Source of the DNA: Sphingorhabdus sp.
GTDB taxonomy: Bacteria > Pseudomonadota > Alphaproteobacteria > Sphingomonadales > Sphingomonadaceae
DNA length: 64,000 nt
Direction: 5' to 3'
NCBI GenBank assembly: GCA_028279555.1
Contig: JANQNO010000005.1
Coordinates: forward strand, 744,001-808,000
Below the pieces are notes generated by a model. It had not been told where the DNA came from and did no database searches. It saw only the letters and a program-made list of their open reading frames with translations. Of the stretch, positions 27,619-36,554 are shown piece by piece; position 1 is the first letter of the stretch; the number at the start of each line of letters is the position of its first letter. Made by a program: the position numbers and the translations under genes.

Positions 27619-30276
27619 ATGCCGCGCCTTGCTTTTGTTGCCCTTCTTACTCTGTCGCTCACTATCGTCTCCGGCCCTGTAAGCGCAAAACCGGTTGAAT
27701 ATTTTCAGGTCGAGGGCATCACCTATGACGGAAGCGTTCCGTCCTTCGAGGACAATGCAGGCTATGAAATTGGAGAGCGCCCGGTTCGTTATGGCGACAT
27801 GCTCGCTTATCTGCGTGGCCTGGCTGCACGTTCCGACCGGATTAGCGTGGAAACAATCGGCTACTCCCATGAGCGCCGACCGATACTGACTTTCACGGTC
27901 ACCAGTCCTGGCAATCACGCCAATCTGGAATCCATCCGGCAAGCCCATCTTGCCCGGCTTGAGGGCAATGCCGCAGCGAATGCCGCACCAATGGTATTGT
28001 GGATCAATTGGGGTGTTCACGGGTCGGAAACTTCTTCAATGGATGCCGCGATTCCCCTGCTCTATCATTTTGCAGCGGCTCAGGGACCGCAAGTAGAATC
28101 CCAGCTTGAACAGGCAGTGATGATTTTCACTGTTACTTTCAATCCAGATGGCCATGCGCGGCGCATCGATCATGTCGAGACCTTCTGGTCTTATGCCGAC
28201 AATAGCGATCCGAATGACGCTGCGCATAATTTGTGGACCGAGGCCAGGGTAAACCACTACTGGTTTGACCTAAATCGCCAGTGGTTGCTGCTGACCCAGC
28301 CAGAAAGTCAAGCCTGGATACGCCAATGGCATAAATGGAAGCCCATGGTATCGGCCGACTACCATGAGATGGGTTCGTCCGCGCCCTACTATTTCCATCC
28401 GGGCGAGGAGCTGCGTCGTAACCCCTTGATTCCCAAGCGTGCCCGCGAGCTTACACAGGGAATTGGACAACGCCATGCCGCCTTCCTGGACAGCGAGGCA
28501 CGGCTCTATACGACCGAGGAGAGGTTCGACAATTTCTATATTGGCAAGGGGTCGACCTATCCGCAGATAAACGGATCCTTGGGCATATTGTTCGAAGCCG
28601 GCGCGGCGCGCGGAGGCAAGGTCCAGACCGAACGCGGCTTGGTGGAGACCGCTGATAATGTACGCACGCATTTTCGCACTGCGCTGACGACCATTCAGGG
28701 TGCGCTCGATCTGCGTGATGAGATTACCGCCTATCAGCGCAATTTCTTCGCAGAGAATATCCGGCAAGCTGCGCGCGGCCGGACGAAAGGCTGGGTGTTT
28801 ACGGCAAAAGGCGATCCCGAGCGCGCCGCACGCTTCGTCCGGCTATTGAACATGCATGATATCAAGGTCAGCCGACTGACATCGGATATGACGGTGGACG
28901 GGCGCAGCTTTCCAGGCGGCACCAGCTATTATGTGCCGACCGCACAAACCAATAGCCGAATGATCCGGGGCATTTTTGAACGCTTTACGGATTTCGAAGA
29001 GAATGTGTTTTATGACGTGTCTGGCTGGACGCTTCCGCTCGCTTATGATCTCGAATATGCCGAGCTCCGCAGTGGCAGGCCTCTTTCCGATCTTGCTGAC
29101 GGTGCTTTCAGGAGTGCCGCCGCGCCTGACCTAGCGCCCTATGGCTATGTCTTTGATTGGACGCATACATATGCTCCGCGCGCGCTCAACCGGGTCTTGG
29201 GCGGTAATCTGATGGCTCGTGCGGCCATGGAAGAGACAGTGGTCACCACAACTTCTGGCGATGTGGAGCTCGGTCGCGGAGCAATCTTCGTGCCGCTTGC
29301 CCGCCAGGCGGTTTCGCAAGATGATATCCACACAATCATGGAGACCATTGCGAGCCAGGATGGCGTACCGGTCTTTGCGGCGACCTCTGGCCTCACGCCT
29401 GTCACTGGCCGCGATTTGGGAGCCACCAACATCTTTCGCGCGCTAAAACAACCCCGCGTGCTGCTTGCCTACGACGGCGGGCTGTCACGCTATGATGTTG
29501 GCGAAATGTGGTGGACGTTGGACCATAACCACAGAATGCCGGTTACTCTTGTGCACAAAAAAGATCTGGGTTCGCTGGATTGGACCAAATACACGCATTT
29601 GGTTCTGGTTGGTGGTGATGCAGCGCTGAACAAAAAGCTGACCCAAGCCGTTAAGGGCTGGATCAAGGGTGGCGGCACGCTGATTGCGACGCGCGATGCG
29701 GCTTTGTGGGCTGAGGACGCAATTTTGGGCAAAGACAAGAAAGACAAGAAAGAAGAAGAAAAGAAAGCTGGCAAGGATCGCGCAAATGACGGCGCGAAGA
29801 AGGAGGAGACAGGCGACTCAGATGCGCCGGCTGGGTCCGAGCGTTTGGACTTTGCAGAGATGGGCGTGCGCGATGCAGAGCATGTGATCGGCGGAGCGAT
29901 TTTTGCGGCCGATCTCGATACGACCCATCCGCTCGGATTCGGCTTTGCCGATCGCGACCTTCCGGTTCATCGCAACCGAAGCTTCACGCTGAAACGCCCG
30001 GACGACAACCCCTACGCCGTTCCCGTGCAATATGCTGACAAGCCGCTACTCAGTGGCTATGCATCCGGGCGCCGGTTGGAGGAGATCGGGGGCACACCGT
30101 CGGTAGTCGCTCAGCGCAAGGACCGGGGCGCGGTAATCCTCATGGCTGACAACCCGGTCTTTCGCGGCACTTATCCGGGGACCGAGAAACTGCTTATGAA
30201 CGCAATATTCTTTTCAGGACTGATTGATCGGCCTCGCGGAGATTATGCGCAAGAAGTCGATGGGCAGGACGAATAG
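27619..30276 (+). CDS. Secreted M14-family metallopeptidase with C-terminal GATase-like domain
   Basis: 885 residues. A signal peptide (1-23, VSA) leads to an M14 zinc peptidase domain: HGSE with His134 and Glu137, NPDGHARRID, FDLNRQW (216-222), His249 in SADYHEMG and catalytic Glu326 in ILFEAGAARG. A C-terminal half (about 480-885) resembles the flavodoxin/GATase1-like domain found in such periplasmic M14 proteins. It is interrupted by a Lys/Glu-rich linker (about 703-735). ATG at 27619 starts the signal peptide; the frame is open 41 codons upstream. With the TBDR and the other M14 enzyme it forms a peptide-use locus. Confidence 0.85.
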   Translation: MPRLAFVALLTLSLTIVSGPVSAKPVEYFQVEGITYDGSVPSFEDNAGYEIGERPVRYGDMLAYLRGLAARSDRISVETIGYSHERRPILTFTVTSPGNHANLESIRQAHLARLEGNAAANAAPMVLWINWGVHGSETSSMDAAIPLLYHFAAAQGPQVESQLEQAVMIFTVTFNPDGHARRIDHVETFWSYADNSDPNDAAHNLWTEARVNHYWFDLNRQWLLLTQPESQAWIRQWHKWKPMVSADYHEMGSSAPYYFHPGEELRRNPLIPKRARELTQGIGQRHAAFLDSEARLYTTEERFDNFYIGKGSTYPQINGSLGILFEAGAARGGKVQTERGLVETADNVRTHFRTALTTIQGALDLRDEITAYQRNFFAENIRQAARGRTKGWVFTAKGDPERAARFVRLLNMHDIKVSRLTSDMTVDGRSFPGGTSYYVPTAQTNSRMIRGIFERFTDFEENVFYDVSGWTLPLAYDLEYAELRSGRPLSDLADGAFRSAAAPDLAPYGYVFDWTHTYAPRALNRVLGGNLMARAAMEETVVTTTSGDVELGRGAIFVPLARQAVSQDDIHTIMETIASQDGVPVFAATSGLTPVTGRDLGATNIFRALKQPRVLLAYDGGLSRYDVGEMWWTLDHNHRMPVTLVHKKDLGSLDWTKYTHLVLVGGDAALNKKLTQAVKGWIKGGGTLIATRDAALWAEDAILGKDKKDKKEEEKKAGKDRANDGAKKEETGDSDAPAGSERLDFAEMGVRDAEHVIGGAIFAADLDTTHPLGFGFADRDLPVHRNRSFTLKRPDDNPYAVPVQYADKPLLSGYASGRRLEEIGGTPSVVAQRKDRGAVILMADNPVFRGTYPGTEKLLMNAIFFSGLIDRPRGDYAQEVDGQDE

Positions 30277-30355
30277 CCACACCGTCGCATTCATCGACCG
30301 TCTGGGTCGCCAGCACCCGCGCTTGCCATCATGGCCCCTCAATTTGGCAAAATCG

Positions 30356-30399
30356 CGGATTTGCGGGATTTTCTTTGAATGATGGTAGACAGGGCTGGA
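30356..30399. repeat. att-like partial copy of the tRNA-Tyr 3' end (left border)
   Basis: 44 bases matching 44412-44455 at 41 positions, in direct orientation. It includes the equivalent of the last 14 tRNA bases plus CCA and 27 bases downstream; the shared core includes GGGATTTTCTTTG and GACAGGGCTGGA. Confidence 0.6.
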
Positions 30400-30402
30400 G
30401 AG

Positions 30403-30534
30403 GTTCCTGCCTTCCACATTCCCTCAAAAACGGGAGAATGGCGTGCCATCTTTAGCCTCTGTGCAGCAAAGTGTGGCAGTCACAACACGGCATGGAAGGT
30501 GTGAAATTGGCTGCGGGAGCAATGTCTGTTTTTG
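30403..30534. repeat. Diverged direct repeat, copy 1, upstream of the DUF1214/DUF1254 pair
   Basis: Shares 19 exact bases (GTTCCTGCCTTCCACATTC) and long further similarity (CGTGCCATCTTT, CCTCTGTG, AGCAAAGTGT, GAAAT) with 31975-32118. It begins four bases inside the att-like copy. Confidence 0.7.
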
Positions 30535-30754
30535 GGCCAGTTGCAGACTGTCCGATATTGGCCGATCGAGTTGGCAAAGCTGACCTTCCATTTATGACCC
30601 AATTTCGGATAGAATGTTTGATTTGAAGGAGAACAGCTCCGCTCTTTCGGTTGATTGGACTTATGTTGGCGGACTAGATTCGATCAGACGGAAACGGCGG
30701 TTCCCTTCAGCGCGAGGTGCTGATAATTCGGTCTTCCCATTGATATGGAGCGTT

Positions 30755-31369
30755 ATGTTGCGAGGCAAAACTGAACTCGTCGCGGTCGTGATCGGCGTGA
30801 TAGCGCTGGTGGCTGCCTCCTATTGGGGCACGAGAACCTACACACTCAGCCGCCTCACCGGCCAGGACGTCATTTTTGAGACGTTTGAGCAGGTGGACGA
30901 AACATGGCTGTATTCTGACAAAATCGGCGCGGCGGCGGCTTCGGATGTTGAACGAGCCCGCGTGGCCATCGGGGGGCCATTGGGATTGTCTTCGAAGGAG
31001 GCAGTCTACTTTGTTAGCGTAACCGATGATCAGGGCAATCCCCTGCGATCCCAATGCACCTATCGCGTTAGCGGCGGTTCGATTGACTCTCGCTGGTGGT
31101 CGCTCGCCTTGTATGACAGCGAGACACAACACTACGTTCCCAACGAACAGAACAGGTCGAGTTGGAACAGCGTTTCTATTCCAAAATCAGATTCTGACGA
31201 GTGGGTGATCAATGTCTCCCCGAGCCCGCAGGAGACCGCATGGCTGCCGACCCAGAAAGCACCAGAAAAGCCGTTCGAGTTGATGCTGCGTATCTACAAT
31301 CCCAGTGACAGTTTACGGGCTGCTCTGCCCAACATTGATCTGCCGAAAGTGGAGCGCGTGTCATGCTAG
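30755..31369 (+). CDS. DUF1214 domain-containing membrane-anchored protein
   Basis: 204 residues from ATG at 30755, which has GGAG five bases upstream. One N-terminal transmembrane helix (about 7-23) is followed by an exported domain with WWSLALYDSETQHYVPNE and PFELMLRIYNPS, the DUF1214 signature. The function is unknown; DUF1214 and DUF1254 genes are commonly neighbours, as here, and their products may form a complex in the periplasm. Its stop overlaps the next gene's start by seven bases. The frame is open upstream to about 30614, but that part has no signal or ribosome site. Confidence 0.75.
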   Translation: MLRGKTELVAVVIGVIALVAASYWGTRTYTLSRLTGQDVIFETFEQVDETWLYSDKIGAAAASDVERARVAIGGPLGLSSKEAVYFVSVTDDQGNPLRSQCTYRVSGGSIDSRWWSLALYDSETQHYVPNEQNRSSWNSVSIPKSDSDEWVINVSPSPQETAWLPTQKAPEKPFELMLRIYNPSDSLRAALPNIDLPKVERVSC

Positions 31370-31899
31370 GCCGGTACTCGCTTTATGCTGTCCTCGCCGC
31401 GACCCTCGCAGCCCTGACATGTGTCGGCACCAACGCGCTCGTGATTCAGCAAGCACCCGTCAAGGTGATGTCGACAATCGAGGCGCGGATCGCAAAGGCG
31501 GCGGGAGAATGGAACGCGTGCTACCACAATCAGGAATACGGCCCGCGAGCCGAAGCAGCTCGCCGCGCCAATCCCGATAGCATCATCAGCTCAATGGCTT
31601 ACGATCTGAGTGATGGCCCTGTCCGGGTCTCGGGCAAGACCTGGCCTCGCTATTGGTCAATCTCGCTCTATCAGCAGAATTCGAACAATTTCTTCGTCAG
31701 GAATGATCTTGAACTCGGCGATGCAAACTTCGATTTTGTTTTGGCGCTAGAAGATCACGATACAAGCGAGTTGGCTGGCGAGACGATCCGCTCGCCAACA
31801 GCGAAGGGCATCATGCTTGTCCGAAGGTTTGCAGCTGACGCTGACGACATGCCGGGAATTGTCGCAAATCAGGAGCAGATGTTTTGTGGACCCGCATAG
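31363..31899 (+). CDS. DUF1254-like exported protein
   Basis: 178 residues with a signal or anchor segment (about 4-26) and an exported domain carrying NPDSIISSMAYDLSDGPV and YWSISLYQQNSNNFF, which resemble the N-terminal strands of DUF1254/DUF1214 proteins. Two cysteines (about 50 and 175) could pair. It overlaps the DUF1214 gene, so the two are translationally coupled. Function is unknown. The pair is bracketed by diverged direct repeats, which suggests it moved or duplicated as a unit. Confidence 0.65.
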   Translation: MLGRYSLYAVLAATLAALTCVGTNALVIQQAPVKVMSTIEARIAKAAGEWNACYHNQEYGPRAEAARRANPDSIISSMAYDLSDGPVRVSGKTWPRYWSISLYQQNSNNFFVRNDLELGDANFDFVLALEDHDTSELAGETIRSPTAKGIMLVRRFAADADDMPGIVANQEQMFCGPA

Positions 31900-31974
31900 T
31901 TTTTGAGGAACTGAAGTCGGTTTTCATCCCCAAGGGTCAGCAGCAGAGCGATGGCTTGATGTGGGCCGGGAGCA

Positions 31975-32118
31975 GTTCCTGCCTTCCACATTCGCTAAAA
32001 AACCGGAGAATTGCGTGCCATCTTTTACCTCTGTGTAGCAAGGTTGTTTAGCAAAGTGTAGCGGTGACAGCACGGCACGGATGGGATGAAATAGTCTGCA
32101 AGAACAATGTCAGCTTTG
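31975..32118. repeat. Diverged direct repeat, copy 2, downstream of the DUF1214/DUF1254 pair
   Basis: Counterpart of 30403-30534 in the same orientation, with a roughly 13-base insertion (AAGGTTGTTTAGC) that creates an internal tandem. The rest of 31900-32208 holds no gene; the hydrolase promoter must be near its right end. Confidence 0.7.
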
Positions 32119-32208
32119 TCGCAATGACGGACGCCTCCCTTGATTAGTTGACCCTGGTTCAATCAGCCGCCATTTCTTGAAAAAGATGCGGTCTGTGGAA
32201 AGGTAACT

Positions 32209-33255
32209 TTGATTAAAAAGGCGCTCCTAACATTGGTTGTAACAATTGCGCTGATGGGACTAGCCGCGATTGTTTGGTCCTATATTCCGGTCACGATAGA
32301 TCGAGAAGCACCAGACCCTGCGGTTGTGCATTTGAACAAGCAAACGGCATCCGGCCCCCAATATCAGGAAAACTATTTTTCCCATCAGGGTCATCAGCTG
32401 CATTATGTTGGGGCGGGTGAAGGTGAAACCATTCTTTTTGTTCATGGTTTCCCGTCGACATGGCTGTCCTTCGCGCATCAGCTGGAGGCATTTAAGTCAG
32501 ATTATCATGTTGTTGCAATTGATGGTTTAGGTGCTGGGAAATCGGATGCGCCGAGCAATGTAGATGCCTACGGGCTAGAGGCTATGACAGCGCATGTCGC
32601 GGCGCTTTTGGAGCAGAAAGGTATCAACAAGCTTCACCTGGTAGGCCATGACTGGGGCTCAGCCTTTGTCACCGGTTTCGCCCAGCGCTATCCAGACAAA
32701 GTCATATCCGTCACCGGGATCAGTGCGCCGCCGCAGAATGTAATTGCCGATCTACTCGCCGAAAACCCGGACGGCAGCAAATTTTCATATATAGAGACCT
32801 TCAAGAAAGCTAATGCCGTTATATTGCTGGCGCTCGGAGTAGAAGGGCGCATTTATGATGGTGCCTATGGGCCGCTGGTCGAAGCCGGGCATCTGACGCA
32901 GGTCGAAGGTGATTTGTTCAGGGCAGCGACCAGCAACCCAAAAAGGGTCAATGCACATATCAACTGGTATCGGGCGAATATTCCAGCGCCGGAAGATATA
33001 ACGAATGCAGATTACTGGCCTTCAAAAGACACTCGAGTGACGGTGCCGGCGCTATATATTTGGGGCCTTGATGATCAGATTTATGACGAGGCGGCCTTGG
33101 AGAAAACCAAGGCTCTATCGGATAACGCCGCCATGCTCCTTCTGCCGGATGTCGGACATTGGCCACATGTCGAAAGAGCAGAACTGGTCACTGCGGCCAT
33201 ACGGCGGCATATCGGCGCGGTGGCAGGCGAAGCGGTTAAACCACAGCTGAAATAG
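32209..33255 (+). CDS. Membrane-anchored alpha/beta hydrolase, epoxide hydrolase-like
   Basis: 348 residues. An N-terminal signal anchor (about 5-25) places the enzyme in the periplasm. The alpha/beta hydrolase domain has the oxyanion segment HGFPSTW (79-85), nucleophile Asp148 in GHDWGS, an acid in GLDDQIYDE (Asp288/289) and His317 in VGHWPHVE. An Asp nucleophile with following Trp is the pattern of epoxide hydrolases and haloalkane dehalogenases rather than esterases. The start is TTG (32209) with GGAAAGG upstream. It converges on the PQQ dehydrogenase gene; a near-palindrome GAAATAGC-c-GCTATTTC covers both stops. Confidence 0.85.
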   Translation: MIKKALLTLVVTIALMGLAAIVWSYIPVTIDREAPDPAVVHLNKQTASGPQYQENYFSHQGHQLHYVGAGEGETILFVHGFPSTWLSFAHQLEAFKSDYHVVAIDGLGAGKSDAPSNVDAYGLEAMTAHVAALLEQKGINKLHLVGHDWGSAFVTGFAQRYPDKVISVTGISAPPQNVIADLLAENPDGSKFSYIETFKKANAVILLALGVEGRIYDGAYGPLVEAGHLTQVEGDLFRAATSNPKRVNAHINWYRANIPAPEDITNADYWPSKDTRVTVPALYIWGLDDQIYDEAALEKTKALSDNAAMLLLPDVGHWPHVERAELVTAAIRRHIGAVAGEAVKPQLK

Positions 33256-33258
33256 CCG

Positions 33259-35721
33259 CTATTTCCCGTTATCCAATGTATAGGCAATCACATATCCGCC
33301 CCTGCCATCGCGAACATCCTGCGAGTCCAGATACTCACCTGTGTCAGGGTCTCGAGGATAGCGCCAGGTCGGGTCCGGCACTGTGACAATCAGATACTGT
33401 TTGCCGTCTTTCTGGGAACGATATGACATGGGGGTTGATTGACCGTTTCCGGGCAATTCAGCTTTCCATTTTTCTTCTCCCGTGCGCAAATCATATGCGC
33501 GTATTTTGCTGTCCATTGTGGAACTGATGAAGGTCAGCCCTCCGCGTGTTGTTAGCGTCCCGGCCCTTATTGCCGTGCCCACATCGAACGGCAGACCAGA
33601 GCGAATGTTAAACGGTCCTGAAGAGCTCATATCACCAACCGGCCTGCTCCAGAGCAGCTCATTGGTATTCAGATCCATCACGGCAATGCGCGACCAAGGT
33701 GGTTCAAAGCACGGAATCTGTGTGCCCAGCCGCGACATGAATGGCATGGGAAGTCCGTAATATTTGATCTTTCGGTGATCAAATGGGTCATTCGGATCGG
33801 GCTCACCCATCTTGGGGCGCGGGCCATCGGGATCGAGATGCACCGCCGGATGGCTTCTGCCCAGCAACAGCGCAGCCTCCGGGCCCGCGTCGGCAACCTG
33901 TTCTGGCGTAACAAGGATCAGGCGATGCGCCAACATCATGGGTGCCGCTACCAATAATCCATTGTCAGCATCGACCGAAACACTGCCCCAGTTAAACCCA
34001 CCGAAATTACCGGGATAGAGCATAGTACCGGTATTGGTGATGCCGGTTGGCACGGTCGGCGGGGTATACATCCCTTCATAACGCATGGTGTGATATTCAA
34101 TTCGGCAGACCATCTGATCAATCGGTGTGAGGCCCCACATATCTTTTTCATGGCGATAGGGATGGAAATTGGGCAGCGATGATCGTGGCTGTGTGGCGGC
34201 AACATATTCGCCCTCTTCAGGATTTTGCGGTGCCGGTTTTTCGGGTGTTTCATGCACGGGCTTGCCCGTGCGCCGGTCGAGAAGGAAGATATCACCCATC
34301 TTGGTTGGCACGGCGACCGACGGCACGTTTTTGCCATCCTTGACCACATCGACCAGAACAGGTTGTGCAGGCACATCATAGTCCCAGATATCATGATGCA
34401 CGGTTTGATATTTCCAACGCGGTTCGCCAGTCTTGCCGTCAATGGCTACCACAGCCGATGACCATTCATCGTCGAATTTGCGCCGAGCGCCGCCATAATA
34501 ATCGGGCGCGGCGTTGCCAGTGGGCAAATAGACCAGATCCAGTTCTGGATCATAACTCATGATCGACCAGACATTAGGTGTTCCTTTGGTGTAGGTTTCG
34601 CCTTCTGGCGGTTCACTATTATTACCCGGCCTACCTATATCCCAGGCCCAAACAAAATCGCCCGTCAACGCGTTGAATGCGCGGACTACGCCAGAAGGCA
34701 AGCCCAGCTTCTGCGTGTCATTGACCAGCCCACCAACAATCAGATTGTCCCCCGCGACCAGTGGCGGCGATGTCTTGTAGTAATCTCCGACCTCATGCTG
34801 GCCAAGGCCCCTGCGGAGGTCGACTACGCCGTCATTCCCAAAGTCGTTGCAAACCTCGCCAGTTAGTGCATCCAGCGCGATCATACTGGCATTCACCGTA
34901 GCCGTTATGATGCGTTTGGCACACTGTCCGCTGTAGCCTGCGGCCGCTTCATGGTAACCAACGCCGCGGCAGGTTTTTGCATATTGGTGGGCTGCGGGAG
35001 GCGTCAGACCCGGTTCATATCGCCAGACCTCCTTGCCCGTTGTGTCGTCGATCGCAATCACAACATTAAGTGCTGCACAAATATACAGCATTCCATTGAC
35101 ATTGAGTGGCGTTGACTTGAAATCCTCCTCCACGCCCGTGCGGTAACGCCATGCCTCTTTCAGGCCAGAGACAGTCTCCGTATTGATATCCGTCAGTTGC
35201 GCAAAGCGCGTTCCCCCCGGTGTATTGCCGTAACTACGCCAGTCGGAACTCTCTTCCTTGGTCGCAATTTTACGGTCGGTCCCAGTGCTATGCTGGGTAT
35301 AGCCAAGGCTGGCGAAGACAAAGAGTGCAACTATGCTGGCTGCTGTTGGAGCCAATATCCAGTTTCGCGTTGCCGGTATTTTTTCCTCATAGCGTTTGAT
35401 CAGCGTGCCACGGTACCAGGGCGTCAGGAACCAGAGACCTACACCCATCCATGCCGCAATACGTGGCAATAACGACAGGAAGCGCCAGTCGGATTCCCAT
35501 ATACCCCAAAGCAGTGTCAGCGCGATGATAATGCCAAATAGTTTAGGCGCATGGGGGCTTCGCTTGATGACCAGAACAGCGGTTGCAATAGTGGCGACGC
35601 CGGCAATCAGATAATAGAAGCTGCCGCCCAGATAGACTAGAAAACCGCCGCCAAGCGTAAGAAGCAGGCCGATCAGAATCAGCAGTGTTATGAAAATCCA
35701 ATGTGCAATCTTGCCTGCCAT
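33259..35721 (-). CDS. Membrane-bound PQQ-dependent dehydrogenase, glucose/quinate/shikimate family
   Basis: 820 residues. Five N-terminal transmembrane helices (to about 140) with ubiquinone-reducing function in this family are followed by a periplasmic eight-bladed propeller that binds PQQ. Visible are SSDWRSYGNTPGGTRFA, the CRGVGYHE segment, WKYQTVHHDIWDYDVPAQP, MLYPGNFGGFNWGS and IRAGTLTTRGGLTF, all hallmarks of the GCD/QuiA group. It oxidises an alcohol or polyol in the periplasm and feeds electrons to the quinone pool. No PQQ synthesis genes are in the window. The start at 35721 has GAGAG six bases upstream. It follows the SDR gene by 55 bases. Confidence 0.92.
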   Translation of the reverse strand: MAGKIAHWIFITLLILIGLLLTLGGGFLVYLGGSFYYLIAGVATIATAVLVIKRSPHAPKLFGIIIALTLLWGIWESDWRFLSLLPRIAAWMGVGLWFLTPWYRGTLIKRYEEKIPATRNWILAPTAASIVALFVFASLGYTQHSTGTDRKIATKEESSDWRSYGNTPGGTRFAQLTDINTETVSGLKEAWRYRTGVEEDFKSTPLNVNGMLYICAALNVVIAIDDTTGKEVWRYEPGLTPPAAHQYAKTCRGVGYHEAAAGYSGQCAKRIITATVNASMIALDALTGEVCNDFGNDGVVDLRRGLGQHEVGDYYKTSPPLVAGDNLIVGGLVNDTQKLGLPSGVVRAFNALTGDFVWAWDIGRPGNNSEPPEGETYTKGTPNVWSIMSYDPELDLVYLPTGNAAPDYYGGARRKFDDEWSSAVVAIDGKTGEPRWKYQTVHHDIWDYDVPAQPVLVDVVKDGKNVPSVAVPTKMGDIFLLDRRTGKPVHETPEKPAPQNPEEGEYVAATQPRSSLPNFHPYRHEKDMWGLTPIDQMVCRIEYHTMRYEGMYTPPTVPTGITNTGTMLYPGNFGGFNWGSVSVDADNGLLVAAPMMLAHRLILVTPEQVADAGPEAALLLGRSHPAVHLDPDGPRPKMGEPDPNDPFDHRKIKYYGLPMPFMSRLGTQIPCFEPPWSRIAVMDLNTNELLWSRPVGDMSSSGPFNIRSGLPFDVGTAIRAGTLTTRGGLTFISSTMDSKIRAYDLRTGEEKWKAELPGNGQSTPMSYRSQKDGKQYLIVTVPDPTWRYPRDPDTGEYLDSQDVRDGRGGYVIAYTLDNGK

Positions 35722-35776
35722 GATCATCTCTCGCTCAAAAAATTTGGATGGAATGCCTTAGCCTGCTGTCTCAGTC

Positions 35777-36535
35777 TTACATTGGATGAATAGTATGGCC
35801 GCCATCCATGATAATGCTCTGGCCAGTGATGAAATCGCTCTCTTTCGAAGCAAGGAAAACAGCAATGCCTTCCATATCTTCCAGCGTGCCGATGCGACCG
35901 ATTGCCGAGCGACGTCGCGCAGAATCCTGGAATTCTTTGCTGGTATTCAGCGACATTTCGGTTTCAACAAAGCCGGGAAGAATGGCATTCACCCGGATGC
36001 CTGCCTGTCCCAGCTCAAGCGCCAATGCCTGCACCAGTCCGCGCACAGCGGCTTTGGTTGTGGAATAGCCAGCTGCACCGCCGGTGCCCAAAATGGATGC
36101 AATTGAAGATGTTACAATCAGCCGGCCAGGTGCCTTACGCTCCAGCAGATGTGCCGTGACAGGCCGCCAAGTCTGAACTACGCTCATCAGATTAAGATCA
36201 ACCGTGGCTAACCAGTCGTCGCGGCTGGTCATATGCGACATACCGCGAAAGCCGCCCCCGCCCGCATTGGCAAAGCAACTATCGACTTTGTCGAAACGCT
36301 TGATGGTATCTTCAAAGGCGGCTGCAATCTGTTCTTCGCTTGTTACATCGCAAACAAAAGCTTCGGCATCGCCGCCCAGTTCCTTCAATTCGGCCAAAGC
36401 GGCCGCGTTCTTTTCCTCATTACGGCCCCAGACAGCAACTTTACCGCCTGCTTTTGCAAGCCCCTTGGCAAAGGCAAGGCCCAGCCCGCCATTGCCACCG
36501 GTAACAATGGAAACATGATTGGATAGATCGAACAT
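35777..36535 (-). CDS. Short-chain dehydrogenase/reductase
   Basis: 252 residues of the classical SDR type: cofactor loop TGGNGGLG (12-19), NAG (90-92), Asn115, and the catalytic Ser143/144, Tyr157 and Lys161 (GYSTTK). The C-terminal SDFITGQSIIMDGG fits the FabG-like branch that oxidises or reduces secondary alcohols. It is cytosolic, unlike most of its island neighbours. It lies 19 bases after the VOC lipoprotein gene and before the PQQ dehydrogenase, so all three are probably one operon. The frame extends 12 codons upstream without a better start. Confidence 0.88.
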   Translation of the reverse strand: MFDLSNHVSIVTGGNGGLGLAFAKGLAKAGGKVAVWGRNEEKNAAALAELKELGGDAEAFVCDVTSEEQIAAAFEDTIKRFDKVDSCFANAGGGGFRGMSHMTSRDDWLATVDLNLMSVVQTWRPVTAHLLERKAPGRLIVTSSIASILGTGGAAGYSTTKAAVRGLVQALALELGQAGIRVNAILPGFVETEMSLNTSKEFQDSARRRSAIGRIGTLEDMEGIAVFLASKESDFITGQSIIMDGGHTIHPM

Positions 36536-36554
36536 AAGTCTTTGCAATTCCCTT

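Noticed and set aside
33249..33265. Near-perfect palindrome covering the stops of the hydrolase and PQQ dehydrogenase genes
   Set aside because: A one-base centre cannot form a full hairpin and there is no T tract, so it is not called a terminator.
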